Origin: Streptomyces halstedii
Lineage (GTDB): Bacteria; Actinomycetota; Actinomycetes; Streptomycetales; Streptomycetaceae
NCBI GenBank assembly: GCA_000720535.1
Contig: JOAZ01000015.1
Coordinates: 1 to 64,000, forward strand
Direction of reading: 5' to 3'
DNA length: 64,000 nt
This document shows positions 24,899-32,868 of this stretch, piece after piece (the first letter of the stretch is position 1; every line of letters begins with the position of its first letter). The position numbers and the translations under genes were made by a program. The notes under the pieces were generated by a model. It was not told the DNA's origin. It worked only from the letters and a program-made list of their open reading frames with translations, and searched no databases.

Positions 24899-27523
24899 AT
24901 GAGCCACGAGCCACCGCAGCACAGCGGAGACCCTGGTCGGCAGGGTCCCGAGGGCCGGTCCCCCCGGGACCCCTCCACCGCGAAGCCGGCCCCGGACGCC
25001 GAGGACGCCCAGCAGGCCCAGCACGCCCAGAACGCGGCGCCGGACACCCCCGGGGCCTCGGGTACGCCGGACGGCCCCCAGAACACACCGGCCGACGCGG
25101 ACAGCGCGTCCGCCGACGCGGAGGGCGCACCCGGTGCGGAGGGCGCGCCCGGTGCGGAGGGCGCGCCCGGTGCGGAGGGCGCGTCCGCCGACGCGGACAG
25201 CGCACCCGGCGACGCGGACAGCGCGTCCGAGGACAAGGGGCGCGCGAAACGCCGCAAGCGCCCCAAACGCACCGGCTGGCGCCGCGCCGTACCCACCTGG
25301 CGCATGACCCTCGGCGGCGTCCTCCTCCTCGCCGTGCTCCTCGTCGGCGGCTTCCTCGTCGGTTACCAGCTCGTCGACATCCCCGCCGCCAACGCCGCCG
25401 CGACCGCCCAGTCCAACGTCTACCTGTACGCGGACGGCAAGAACGTCGTCGCCCGCGACGGAGAGACCAACCGCGAGAACGTCCGGCTGAGCCGCGTCCC
25501 CCAGACCATCCGGCACGCCGTGCTGGCCGCCGAGGACCGGGACTTCTACTCCGAGAACGCCATCGACGTGTCCGCCACCCTCCGCGCCGGGTGGAACACC
25601 GTCACCGGCAAGGGACGCCAGGGCGGTTCCACCATCACCCAGCAGTACGTCAAGAACTACTACCTCGGCCAGGAGCAGACCGTCGTCCGCAAGGCCAAGG
25701 AGTTCTTCATCTCGATCAAGCTCGACCGCGAGCAGAGCAAGGACGAGATCCTGGAGGGCTACCTCAACACCAGCTACTTCGGCCGCAACGCCTACGGCAT
25801 CCAGGCCGCCTCCCACGCCTACTACGGCAAGGACGTCGAAGACCTGGACGCCGGTGAGGGCGCCTACCTCGCCTCCCTGCTCAACGCCCCCAGCGACTAC
25901 GACGTCGTCGCCCACCCCGAGAACAAGGACGCCGTCCTCGCCCGCTGGAACTACGTACTCGCCGGCATGGTCAAGGAAGGCTGGCTCAGCCGCTCCGACC
26001 GCGAGTCCCTGGACTTCCCCGTCCCCGTCAAGGCCCAGCCCGGCACCGCCCTCTCCGGTCAGCGCGGTTACGTCGTCCAGGCCGTCGAGGACTACCTGAC
26101 CAGCAACAAGATCATCGACGCGGACACCCTCGCCACCGGCGGATACCGCATCGTCACCACCCTCCAGAAGAAGAAGCAGGACGCCCTCGTCCAGGCCGTC
26201 GAGGACAACGTCCTGTCCAAGACCAGCGACGAGCGCGACGCCGACCGCAACGTCCGCGCGGGCGGCGCCTCCGTCGACCCCTCCACCGGGCACGTCGTCG
26301 CCCTGTACGGCGGCATCGACTACACCCGGCAGTTCGTCAACAACGCCACCCGCCGCGACTTCCAGGTCGGCTCCACCTTCAAGCCCTTCGTCCTCGCCGC
26401 CGCCCTCGCCAACGGCTCCAAGACGCACGGCGGCCGGGCCATCACCCCCAACACCCGCTACGACGGCACCAACAAGCGCACCGTCCAGGCCGCCACCGGC
26501 TCCACCGGCTACTCCCCCGCCAACGAGGACGACGTCGACTACGGCTCCATCACCGTCCGCGAGGCCACCGACAAGTCCGTCAACGCGGTCTATGCCCAGA
26601 TGGCCCAGGACGTCGGCCCCCAGCAGGTCAAGGACACCGCGGTCGCCCTCGGCATCCCCGAGAGCACCCCCGACCTCACCGCCACCCCGTCCATCGCCCT
26701 CGGCCCGGCCACCGCCAGCGTCCTCGACATGGCCTCCGCCTACGCCACCCTCGCCGACCACGGCAGGCAGCGGGCCCACACCCTCGTCGTGAAGATCAGC
26801 AAGAACGGCACCGACCTCCCCCTGCCCACCCGGAACACCCGCCGGGCCATCAGCCGCGAGGCCGCCGACACGACCACCTCCGTCCTGCTGAGCGTCGTCA
26901 AGGGCGGCACCGCCACCGCCGCCCAGTCGGCGGGCCGGCCCGCGGCCGGCAAGACCGGCACCGCCGAGGACGACCGGGCGGCCTGGTTCGCCGGCTACAC
27001 CCCGGACCTCGCCACCGTCGTCGCCGTCATGGGCCAGGACCCCGAGACCGGTATCCAGAAACCGCTGTACGGGGCCCTCGGGCTCGCCCGGATGAACGGC
27101 GGCGGCGCACCCGCCGAGACCTGGGGCGCCTACACCCGGGCAGCGCTGAAGGGCAGCGCCGTACAGGACTTCGACCTGGAGGCCGACGACGGCCCCGAAG
27201 AGCCGGAAGGGGACACCGAGGAGGCCGTGGGCGGCGACAGCGCGTCCCCCTCCCCGCGCGCCCCCGGAGACCGCCCCCGTACGAAGCCGTCCACGGCCCC
27301 CGCGCCCACCGACGAGCCGCGCACGCCCCGGGGCGAGACCCCCGCCGGCGGGACGACGGCCTCCCCCGCGTCGCACACGCCCCGCCAGGAGGACCAGCAC
27401 CGTGCGTTCCTGGAGCAGCCGAGGGAGCACGCGTTCCGTGAACAGCCGGGGGAAGAGGCCCCGGAGGAACAGCGGGACGAGGGCCTCCCGAAGGCGGCCC
27501 CCGTCCTCAACTCCCGTCCCTGA
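24899..27523 (+). CDS. bifunctional class A penicillin-binding protein
   Basis: 874 aa. A 130-residue acidic cytoplasmic tail with GAPGAE repeats precedes one membrane helix (about 137-157). The glycosyltransferase domain (about 195-370) has EDRDFYSENAIDVSATLR with the catalytic Glu about 212, GGSTITQQYVKN and KDEILEGYLN. The transpeptidase domain (about 450-715) has STFK with Ser about 492, SVN about 560 and KTG about 685. A long Pro/Glu-rich tail closes the protein. It polymerises and cross-links peptidoglycan at the outer face of the membrane. GAGGAG precedes the ATG. Confidence 0.95.
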   Translation: MSHEPPQHSGDPGRQGPEGRSPRDPSTAKPAPDAEDAQQAQHAQNAAPDTPGASGTPDGPQNTPADADSASADAEGAPGAEGAPGAEGAPGAEGASADADSAPGDADSASEDKGRAKRRKRPKRTGWRRAVPTWRMTLGGVLLLAVLLVGGFLVGYQLVDIPAANAAATAQSNVYLYADGKNVVARDGETNRENVRLSRVPQTIRHAVLAAEDRDFYSENAIDVSATLRAGWNTVTGKGRQGGSTITQQYVKNYYLGQEQTVVRKAKEFFISIKLDREQSKDEILEGYLNTSYFGRNAYGIQAASHAYYGKDVEDLDAGEGAYLASLLNAPSDYDVVAHPENKDAVLARWNYVLAGMVKEGWLSRSDRESLDFPVPVKAQPGTALSGQRGYVVQAVEDYLTSNKIIDADTLATGGYRIVTTLQKKKQDALVQAVEDNVLSKTSDERDADRNVRAGGASVDPSTGHVVALYGGIDYTRQFVNNATRRDFQVGSTFKPFVLAAALANGSKTHGGRAITPNTRYDGTNKRTVQAATGSTGYSPANEDDVDYGSITVREATDKSVNAVYAQMAQDVGPQQVKDTAVALGIPESTPDLTATPSIALGPATASVLDMASAYATLADHGRQRAHTLVVKISKNGTDLPLPTRNTRRAISREAADTTTSVLLSVVKGGTATAAQSAGRPAAGKTGTAEDDRAAWFAGYTPDLATVVAVMGQDPETGIQKPLYGALGLARMNGGGAPAETWGAYTRAALKGSAVQDFDLEADDGPEEPEGDTEEAVGGDSASPSPRAPGDRPRTKPSTAPAPTDEPRTPRGETPAGGTTASPASHTPRQEDQHRAFLEQPREHAFREQPGEEAPEEQRDEGLPKAAPVLNSRP

Positions 27524-27540
27524 GCCCGCTCCCGGGCTCA
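27521..27540 (+). terminator. hairpin at the PBP stop codon
   Basis: TGAGCCCG, loop CTCC, CGGGCTCA; the first arm contains the stop codon. No T-run, as is common in Streptomyces. Confidence 0.5.
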
Positions 27541-27615
27541 GGGCCCGGACCCGGGTGACGTCACCGGAGACCGGGCGTCACCGGGAGACCGGGCGTCACC
27601 CGGAACCGGGCGGCC

Positions 27616-27936
27616 TCAGTGCCCGGACGTCGCCTTCAGCCCGACGACCGCCACCAGCAGCAGACAGACGAAGAAGATACGGGCGGCGGTCACCGGCTCG
27701 TGCAGCACCACCATGCCGAGCACCGCGGCACCCGCGGCACCGATCCCGACCCACACCCCGTACGCCGTACCGATCGGCAGCGTCTTCGCCGCGTGCGACA
27801 GCAGCAGCATGCTGGCCACGATCCCGGCCCCGGTGAACACGCTCGGCCACAGCCGGGTGAACCCCTCGGTGTACTTCATCCCGATCGACCAGCCCACTTC
27901 CAGCAGACCTGCGACCACCAGCAGAACCCATGCCAT
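27616..27936 (-). CDS. gdx: SMR-family guanidinium exporter (Gdx/SugE type)
   Basis: 106 aa, four membrane helices. MAWVLLVVAGLLEVGWSIGM with the conserved membrane Glu, GFTRLWPS, KTLPIGTAYGVWVGIGAAG and the final GLKAT match the SugE/Gdx branch of small multidrug resistance proteins, which work as dual-topology dimers exporting guanidinium in exchange for protons. GGAGGTG sits ahead of ATG 27936. The 5' leader carries a guanidine-III-type aptamer, which supports the functional assignment independently. Confidence 0.9.
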   Translation of the reverse strand: MAWVLLVVAGLLEVGWSIGMKYTEGFTRLWPSVFTGAGIVASMLLLSHAAKTLPIGTAYGVWVGIGAAGAAVLGMVVLHEPVTAARIFFVCLLLVAVVGLKATSGH

Positions 27937-27980
27937 GACGGCACCTCCACACGACGAACACGCGGACAGAACACACAGGT

Positions 27981-28022
27981 GCGTCGTCTTTGCGGAACCC
28001 GGTACGGCGCGTCTCGTCGGGG
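27981..28022 (-). promoter_or_regulatory. guanidine-III (ykkC-III) riboswitch aptamer
   Basis: Read on the minus strand the leader contains P1 strands CCCG and CGGG around ACGAGACGCGCCGUAC, then UUCCGCAAAG and ACGACGC. This matches the guanidine-III class: ACGAG, GCGCCGUACC and a 3' strand that makes a pseudoknot with GCGCCGU (6 of 7 pairs here; one C-A mismatch). It ends 45 nt before the start codon of the guanidinium exporter. The GCACCU that overlaps the end of the pseudoknot strand is complementary to AGGUGC of the ribosome site, giving a simple on-switch. Confidence 0.85.
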
Positions 28023-28056
28023 TCCCCCCACCGTAGCAACACCCACGCACCGGCAA

Positions 28057-28086
28057 AAGGCCTGGTGACAGCGGTCACCAGGCCTT
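28057..28086 (-). terminator. intrinsic terminator after the GroES-like gene
   Basis: AAGGCCTGGTGAC and its exact complement (13-bp arms, 4-nt loop) followed on the minus strand by TTTT. It separates the GroES-like gene from the guanidine riboswitch transcript. Confidence 0.8.
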
Positions 28087-28136
28087 CTCGGACCCCTCTC
28101 GGGCTTCTCGGGCAGAGGGTTCGCAGCCGGCCGGTC

Positions 28137-28475
28137 CTACAGGTACAGCCCCGTCGAGTCCACCGAACCCTGGAAGCGGTCCGCCGCCACCGCGTGCAGA
28201 TCCCGCTCCCGCATCAGCACGTACGCCACGCCCCGGACCTCGACCTCCGCACGGTCCTCCGGGTCGTACAGCGCCCGGTCCCCCGGCTCCACGGTCCGTA
28301 CGTTCTGGCCGACCGCGACCACCTCGGCCCAGGCCAGCCGCCGGCCCACCGCCGCCGTGGCCGGGATCAGAATGCCCCCGCCGGAACGCCGCTCACCCTC
28401 GGGCGAATCGGTACGGACCAGCACACGGTCGTGCAGCATCCGGATGGGCAGCTTGTCGTCGGTGTTCTCGCTCAC
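28137..28475 (-). CDS. GroES-like co-chaperonin family protein
   Basis: 112 aa. LPIRMLHDRVLVRTDSPEGE, SGGGILIPATA and AEVVAVGQNVRTVEPGDRALYDP follow the Cpn10 fold, but the protein diverges from true GroES and has no groEL next to it. Probably a paralogue of unknown role. GTG start; the Shine-Dalgarno is weak. Confidence 0.82.
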   Translation of the reverse strand: MSENTDDKLPIRMLHDRVLVRTDSPEGERRSGGGILIPATAAVGRRLAWAEVVAVGQNVRTVEPGDRALYDPEDRAEVEVRGVAYVLMRERDLHAVAADRFQGSVDSTGLYL

Positions 28476-28573
28476 GCCCCGAACCTACCTGGCCCCACAC
28501 CCCGCGCACGCCCCTGGGGCACCACCAGAAGCCCGGCCACGACCGGGCGGCGGACACCCACGGCGGCCCGCGC

Positions 28574-28894
28574 TCAGCGCTTCTTCCGGCGCGAGGACAC
28601 CGTCAGCAGCGCCACCGCGCCCGCCACCACCAGCGCCGCCGGGATCACGCGCTCCAGCCGGGGCGAGCCGTCCTCCGCCACGAACTGCGCCTTCACGTCC
28701 GACACCGTCCGGTTCACCGCGACGAACGCGCGCCCGGCCGTCCGGTCCACCGTGGACGCCACCTTGGCCTTCGCGTCATCCATGATCGTCTTCGGGTGCA
28801 CCCGTACGCCGATCTCGTCCAGCACCACCGCGAGCTGATCACGCCTGCTGATGATGTCCGCCTCGATCTGCGCAGGGGTCCTCGTATCCGACAC
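28574..28894 (-). CDS. DUF3618 family membrane-anchored protein
   Basis: 106 aa. The N-terminus RTPAQIEADIISRRDQLAVV is the DUF3618 signature; KTIMDDAKAKVASTVDRTAG continues the amphipathic helix, and one membrane segment (VIPAALVVAGAVALLTVS) lies before the basic end RRKKR. Function unknown. GTG start. Divergent from bcp. Confidence 0.82.
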   Translation of the reverse strand: MSDTRTPAQIEADIISRRDQLAVVLDEIGVRVHPKTIMDDAKAKVASTVDRTAGRAFVAVNRTVSDVKAQFVAEDGSPRLERVIPAALVVAGAVALLTVSSRRKKR

Positions 28895-29023
28895 TGCGCC
28901 GCCTCCGTGGTCGTCGTCCGGTAAGCCTTCATCGACAGTCTGTCAGCTCGACCGCCCGTACACCCGGCGGCACCCCCTATTACGCTCGGTCCCGCACCAC
29001 CCGTATGCCACCTGAGGAGAAAC

Positions 29024-29491
29024 ATGAGCGAGCGACTCCAGACCGGCGACACCGCTCCCGCCTTCACCCTTCCGGACGCCGACGGCAACGACGTCTCGCT
29101 CGCGGACCACAAGGGCCGCAAGGTCATCGTCTACTTCTACCCCGCCGCACTTACCCCCGGCTGCACCAAGCAGGCCTGCGACTTCACCGACAACCTGGAG
29201 CTCCTGGCGGGCGCCGGCTACGACGTCATCGGCGTGTCGCCGGACAGGCCGGAGAAGCTCGCGAAGTTCCGCGAGAAGGAAGACCTCAAGGTCACCCTGG
29301 TCGGCGACCCCTCCAAGGAGGTCCTGGCGGCCTACGGCGCCTACGGCGAGAAGAAGCTCTACGGCAAAGTGGTGACAGGCGTCATCCGGTCCACGATCGT
29401 CGTGGACGAAGAGGGCAAGGTGGAGCGGGCTCTCTACAACGTCAAGGCAACCGGGCACGTGGCGAAGATCATCAAGGATCTCGGCATCTGA
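29024..29491 (+). CDS. bcp: thioredoxin-dependent thiol peroxidase (Bcp, peroxiredoxin Q)
   Basis: 155 aa, the usual length. GDTAPAFTLPDADGNDVSL opens the thioredoxin fold; LTPGCTKQACDF carries the peroxidatic Cys (about 46) and the resolving Cys five residues later, the BCP-type arrangement. Reduces hydrogen and organic peroxides in the cytoplasm with thioredoxin. GAGGAGA precedes the ATG. Confidence 0.95.
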   Translation: MSERLQTGDTAPAFTLPDADGNDVSLADHKGRKVIVYFYPAALTPGCTKQACDFTDNLELLAGAGYDVIGVSPDRPEKLAKFREKEDLKVTLVGDPSKEVLAAYGAYGEKKLYGKVVTGVIRSTIVVDEEGKVERALYNVKATGHVAKIIKDLGI

Positions 29492-29616
29492 CCGGACACC
29501 CCCTTCGCGGCCGAAAACTTGTGACTGACATCGCAAGAGGCCATGGATTCGGTTTGCGACCGCCATGACCGCGCAGAAGCCTTTCCTGGAACACCCTCCG
29601 AGGAAAGGACCCGGCC

Positions 29617-31113
29617 ATGGCGGCCCCCGACCCCCACCAGGCGGCCGACCCGGAAGCGGTCAAACGTCACCCGGCCCTCTTCCGCGCCATCAGGAAGCGG
29701 CAGAACCCGCGGCTCCGCCGGACGGACATCACCGTCACCGACGACCAGGCGGTCAAGCGGGCGGTGAAGGCGGCGTCACTCGGTAACGCCATGGAGTGGT
29801 TCGACTTCGGTATCTACTCCTACCTGGCCGTCACCATCGGGCACGTCTTCTTCCCGTCAGGGAACGACACCACCCAGCTCCTCTCCTCGTTCGCCACCTT
29901 CGCGGTGGCCTTCCTCGTCCGGCCGCTGGGAGGCATGTTCTTCGGGCCCATGGGCGACAAGATCGGCCGTAAGAAGGTCCTCGCCCTCACCATGATCCTC
30001 ATGGCGATCGGCACCTTCGCGATCGGCCTCATCCCCTCCCACGACACGATCGGGGTCTGGGCGGCCGTCCTGTTGATCGTCTTCCGGATGCTCCAGGGCT
30101 TCTCCACGGGCGGCGAGTACGGCGGTGCCTCCACGTTCATCGCCGAGTACGCCCCCGACAAGCGCCGCGGCTTCTTCGGCAGCTTCCTCGAATTCGGCAC
30201 CCTCGCCGGGTACGTGGGCGCGGCCGGCCTCGTCACCGCCCTCTACGCCGTCCTGGACACCGGCCAGATGGAGTCCTGGGGCTGGCGCATCCCGTTCCTG
30301 GTCGCCGGACCGCTCGGCATGGTCGGCCTCTACCTGCGGCTGCGCCTGGACGAGACCCCCGCCTTCCAGAAGCTGGAGGGCGGCACGGCGCACGCCACGG
30401 AGGCCGCCGACCACGTCGAGACCACCGCCAAGGGCGACCTGGCCAAGATCTTCCGGCAGTACTGGCCGACGCTGATCCTCTGCATCGCCCTGGTCGGCGC
30501 GTACAACATCACCGACTACATGCTGCTGTCGTACATGCCGACCTACCTCTCCGACGAACTGGGCTACAGCGAGACCCACGGTCTGCTCATCCTGCTCGCG
30601 GTCATGGTCTTCCTGATGGTGGTCATCAGCCGCTTCGGCAAGCTCTCCGACCGCTACGGCCGTAAGCCGCTGCTGATGACGGGCATGCTCGGCTTCCTGA
30701 TCCTGTCCCTCCCGGCGTTCCTGCTGATCCGGCAGGGCAGCATCATCGCGATCACGGTCGGCATGCTGATGCTCGGCCTCTCCCTGGTCTGCATGCTGGG
30801 CACGATGTCCGCCGCCCTCCCGGCCCTGTTCCCGACCAATGTCCGCTACGGCTCCCTGTCGGTCGGCTACAACCTCTCCGCCTCGCTCTTCGGCGGTACG
30901 ACCCCGCTGGTGATCACCGCCCTGATCAGCTGGACCGGCTCGAACCTGATGCCGGCGTACTACGCGATGGCGGCGGCCCTGGTCGGCGTGATCGCGGTGG
31001 CCTGCATGAAGGAGACCGCCAACAAGCCCCTGGCGGGCTCCCCGCCCTCGGTGGAGACGACCGAGGAAGCCGTGGAACTGGTCCAGGCCCAGAGCCCGGA
31101 CCCGAAGTTCTGA
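29617..31113 (+). CDS. proP: ProP-like MFS osmolyte/organic-acid:H+ symporter
   Basis: 498 aa. Belongs to the metabolite:H+ symporter branch: AASLGNAMEWFDFGIYSYLA, VRPLGGMFFGPMGDKIGRKK (motif A), FRMLQGFSTGGEYGGASTF and SFLEFGTLAGYVGAA. Twelve membrane helices are expected. Similarity to ProP suggests glycine betaine/proline uptake, but close relatives carry citrate or ketoglutarate. A 50-residue polar N-terminus is unusual. GAGGAAAGGA lies before the ATG. Confidence 0.85.
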   Translation: MAAPDPHQAADPEAVKRHPALFRAIRKRQNPRLRRTDITVTDDQAVKRAVKAASLGNAMEWFDFGIYSYLAVTIGHVFFPSGNDTTQLLSSFATFAVAFLVRPLGGMFFGPMGDKIGRKKVLALTMILMAIGTFAIGLIPSHDTIGVWAAVLLIVFRMLQGFSTGGEYGGASTFIAEYAPDKRRGFFGSFLEFGTLAGYVGAAGLVTALYAVLDTGQMESWGWRIPFLVAGPLGMVGLYLRLRLDETPAFQKLEGGTAHATEAADHVETTAKGDLAKIFRQYWPTLILCIALVGAYNITDYMLLSYMPTYLSDELGYSETHGLLILLAVMVFLMVVISRFGKLSDRYGRKPLLMTGMLGFLILSLPAFLLIRQGSIIAITVGMLMLGLSLVCMLGTMSAALPALFPTNVRYGSLSVGYNLSASLFGGTTPLVITALISWTGSNLMPAYYAMAAALVGVIAVACMKETANKPLAGSPPSVETTEEAVELVQAQSPDPKF

Positions 31114-31130
31114 CCCACTCGCACGGCGAC

Positions 31131-31174
31131 GGAGGGGGCCGTACCGCTTCGCCCGAAGCGGCACGGGCCCCTCC
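31131..31174 (+). terminator. hairpin after the ProP-like gene
   Basis: Arms of 20 bp (18 paired) around loop GCCC, starting 17 bp after the stop codon: GGAGGGGGCCGTACCGCTTC and its near complement. Confidence 0.75.
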
Positions 31175-31265
31175 GCATCTCCTGGCGTTCCGGACGTGAC
31201 CATCCGATAAACGGTTCGTTGCTCCGTACGAGGCCGCGAACACGCGGCCGGATGCGGAGCGGGAC

Positions 31266-31892
31266 ATGACAGCTCGGTACACCCGCGAGCTACTCGAAGA
31301 AGCGGCGCGCGAGACGACCAACTGCAACGACGCCGTTCGGTGGTGCGGGGGAACACCGACACCAGGGAGCAGGCGCTACTTGCGGGCCAAGATGTCGGAA
31401 TCGGAGATCGACATCTCGCACTTCATCGATCCCAGAGTGCGCCACACGGAGGAGAGGCTGCGCGAGTTGGTCGCCTGTTCCAGGAGCGTGGCGGAGGTCG
31501 TGCGCCGACTGGGCGTCAACCCGGTTGGGGGAAACCAAGCCCACATCGGCCGCCGCATCGCCGCCCTCCGGATCGACACGTCGCACTTCTTGCGTGCACC
31601 CCGAGGCCGCCCAAAAGGCGCCCTGGGCGACCCCCTGACCCTGGGCTCTCCGTCGAACGGCAGAATCCCCGGTGACCGCCTACGCCGCGAGCTGCTCCGG
31701 ACGGGCATCGCGGAGTCGTGCGCCCTGTGCGGCATCGGCACGGAATGGAACGGCAGGCCACTACGGCTCGAGGTCGACCATGCGAACGGCGAATGGTGGG
31801 ACAACCGACCGGACAATGTGCGCCTGCTCTGCCCGAACTGCCATGCGGTTACGGATACCTATCGCGGGCGCAATCGACGGAGGCGTACATGA
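31266..31892 (+). CDS. HNH endonuclease with two N-terminal DNA-binding-like modules
   Basis: 208 aa. Two about 55-residue modules precede the nuclease: YTRELLEEAA to IDISHF and TEERLRELVA to RIDTSHF, each with an HTH-like helical pattern and the same closing motif. The C-terminal HNH domain has CALCGIG, the LEVDHANG His-Asn core, the WWDNRPDNVRLLCPNC segment with zinc cysteines, and a basic end RGRNRRRR. It should cut DNA; the target is unknown. GGAG precedes ATG 31266. The stop overlaps the next gene's start (ATGA). Confidence 0.85.
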   Translation: MTARYTRELLEEAARETTNCNDAVRWCGGTPTPGSRRYLRAKMSESEIDISHFIDPRVRHTEERLRELVACSRSVAEVVRRLGVNPVGGNQAHIGRRIAALRIDTSHFLRAPRGRPKGALGDPLTLGSPSNGRIPGDRLRRELLRTGIAESCALCGIGTEWNGRPLRLEVDHANGEWWDNRPDNVRLLCPNCHAVTDTYRGRNRRRRT

Positions 31893-32764
31893 GCGACCAG
31901 AACAAGTACCCTCGCGACTTGCTGGCCCGGACCGCGGCCGCCTCGACCAGCCTCGTCGACATGCTCGGACGATTGGGTGCACCGCTGGGCAGTAGACCTC
32001 TCCGCTACGTGCGAGATCGGCTGAAGCTCTACGGCATCGACACCACGCACTTCGTTGACGATGCACTCCCGGAACGACAGAGGCGGTCGTACACGCGGGA
32101 ACTCCTCGAGGAAGCCGCCACGCACGCGCACAGCGTCCGGGAAATGCTGGAGTACATGAACGTCCCGCCCGACGACGGACCCTACGACTACATCAGGAAG
32201 AGGCTCGACCGCCTCGGGATCGACACGTCACACTTCACCAGCGGCCGCAGGTACAGCTCACCTCTGACCTCCCGACACGAACTGGCCTCCGCCGTCGCGA
32301 AGTCCAGGAGCATGGCCGGAGTACTGGAACTTCTCGGCCATACGAACAACGGCGCGGCTCGCGCCCGCCTGAAACGGAGTCTCGCCGAATACGGCCTCTC
32401 AACTGCCCACTTCACTGGACGGGGACACACCCGGGGCTCCAGCTCTCCTCACCGCAAGGCTGCATCCGAGATCCTTCAGCGCAGGGAGCCTGGCGCCGCA
32501 CGAACCCGAACCACATTCCTGCGCCGTGCACTCGACGAGATCGGACGCCCGCGCGTATGTTCCGCGTGTGGCATCGGGGACACTTGGCAGGGCAAGCGTC
32601 TCGTGCTGGAGATCGATCACATCAACGGTGACCATCTGGACAATCGCCGCCAGAACCTGCGCTACGTGTGTCCGTCATGCCACAGCCAGACCGCAACCTG
32701 TTCAGGGCGGCGAAGGCCCACCCAGTACAGTAGTGAAACGCGGGCCCGTACCCCAGCAGGCTAG
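31889..32764 (+). CDS. HNH endonuclease paralogue with three N-terminal modules, overlapping a tRNA-like gene
   Basis: 291 aa. Three modules, ending in YGIDTTHF, LGIDTSHF and YGLSTAHF, precede an HNH domain (VCSACGIGDTW, LEIDHINGDHLDNRRQN, YVCPSCHSQT). It is a paralogue of the preceding gene with one extra module; ATG overlaps the upstream stop (ATGA) and GGAGG sits before it, so the pair is translationally coupled. Its last seven codons and stop lie within the 5' half of the tRNA-like gene. Base composition is lower in GC than the flanking core genes, suggesting acquisition. Confidence 0.83.
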   Translation: MSDQNKYPRDLLARTAAASTSLVDMLGRLGAPLGSRPLRYVRDRLKLYGIDTTHFVDDALPERQRRSYTRELLEEAATHAHSVREMLEYMNVPPDDGPYDYIRKRLDRLGIDTSHFTSGRRYSSPLTSRHELASAVAKSRSMAGVLELLGHTNNGAARARLKRSLAEYGLSTAHFTGRGHTRGSSSPHRKAASEILQRREPGAARTRTTFLRRALDEIGRPRVCSACGIGDTWQGKRLVLEIDHINGDHLDNRRQNLRYVCPSCHSQTATCSGRRRPTQYSSETRARTPAG

Positions 32765-32816
32765 AGGGCGCCGGCTTAGAACCGGTGTGTCGTGGGTTCA
32801 AATCCCACCGGGCCCA
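32742..32816 (+). tRNA. tRNA with apparent UAG anticodon, class I shape, identity uncertain
   Basis: The 75 nt fold as a cloverleaf: acceptor GGGCCCG with CGGGCCC (7 of 7 pairs), D arm CCC/GGG with AGCAGGCTAG loop including GG, anticodon stem GCCGG/CCGGT, loop CTTAGAA, five-base variable loop GTGTC, T arm GTGGG-TTCAAAT-CCCAC, discriminator A. CCA is not encoded. Anticodon UAG would read the leucine codon CUA, yet bacterial tRNA-Leu has a long variable arm, absent here. It may be a rare, non-standard or mis-assigned tRNA. It overlaps the HNH gene by 23 nt and is followed by a strong terminator. Confidence 0.75.
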
Positions 32817-32824
32817 CAGGTCAA

Positions 32825-32863
32825 ACGAGGCCTTCACCTTCATATCGAAGGTGAAGGCCTCGT
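32825..32863. terminator. strong bidirectional terminator between tRNA-like gene and rdgB
   Basis: Perfect 17-bp arms ACGAGGCCTTCACCTTC and GAAGGTGAAGGCCTCGT with loop ATATC. It begins 8 bp after the tRNA and ends 5 bp before the rdgB stop codon on the other strand, so it can serve both. Confidence 0.85.
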
Positions 32864-32868
32864 CCCTG

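Noticed and set aside
24860..27430. 856-codon open frame antisense to the penicillin-binding protein
   Set aside because: It is the complement of a gene with clear catalytic motifs; Gly/Val/Ala-rich text and no domain is the usual shadow in very GC-rich DNA.
32742..32816. plain tRNA-Leu (anticodon TAG)
   Set aside because: The long variable arm of bacterial tRNA-Leu is missing, so the isotype is left open.
32742..32863. attachment site of an integrated element at the tRNA
   Set aside because: No integrase gene or second copy of the tRNA 3' end was found in the window, and the flanking genes match a core block.
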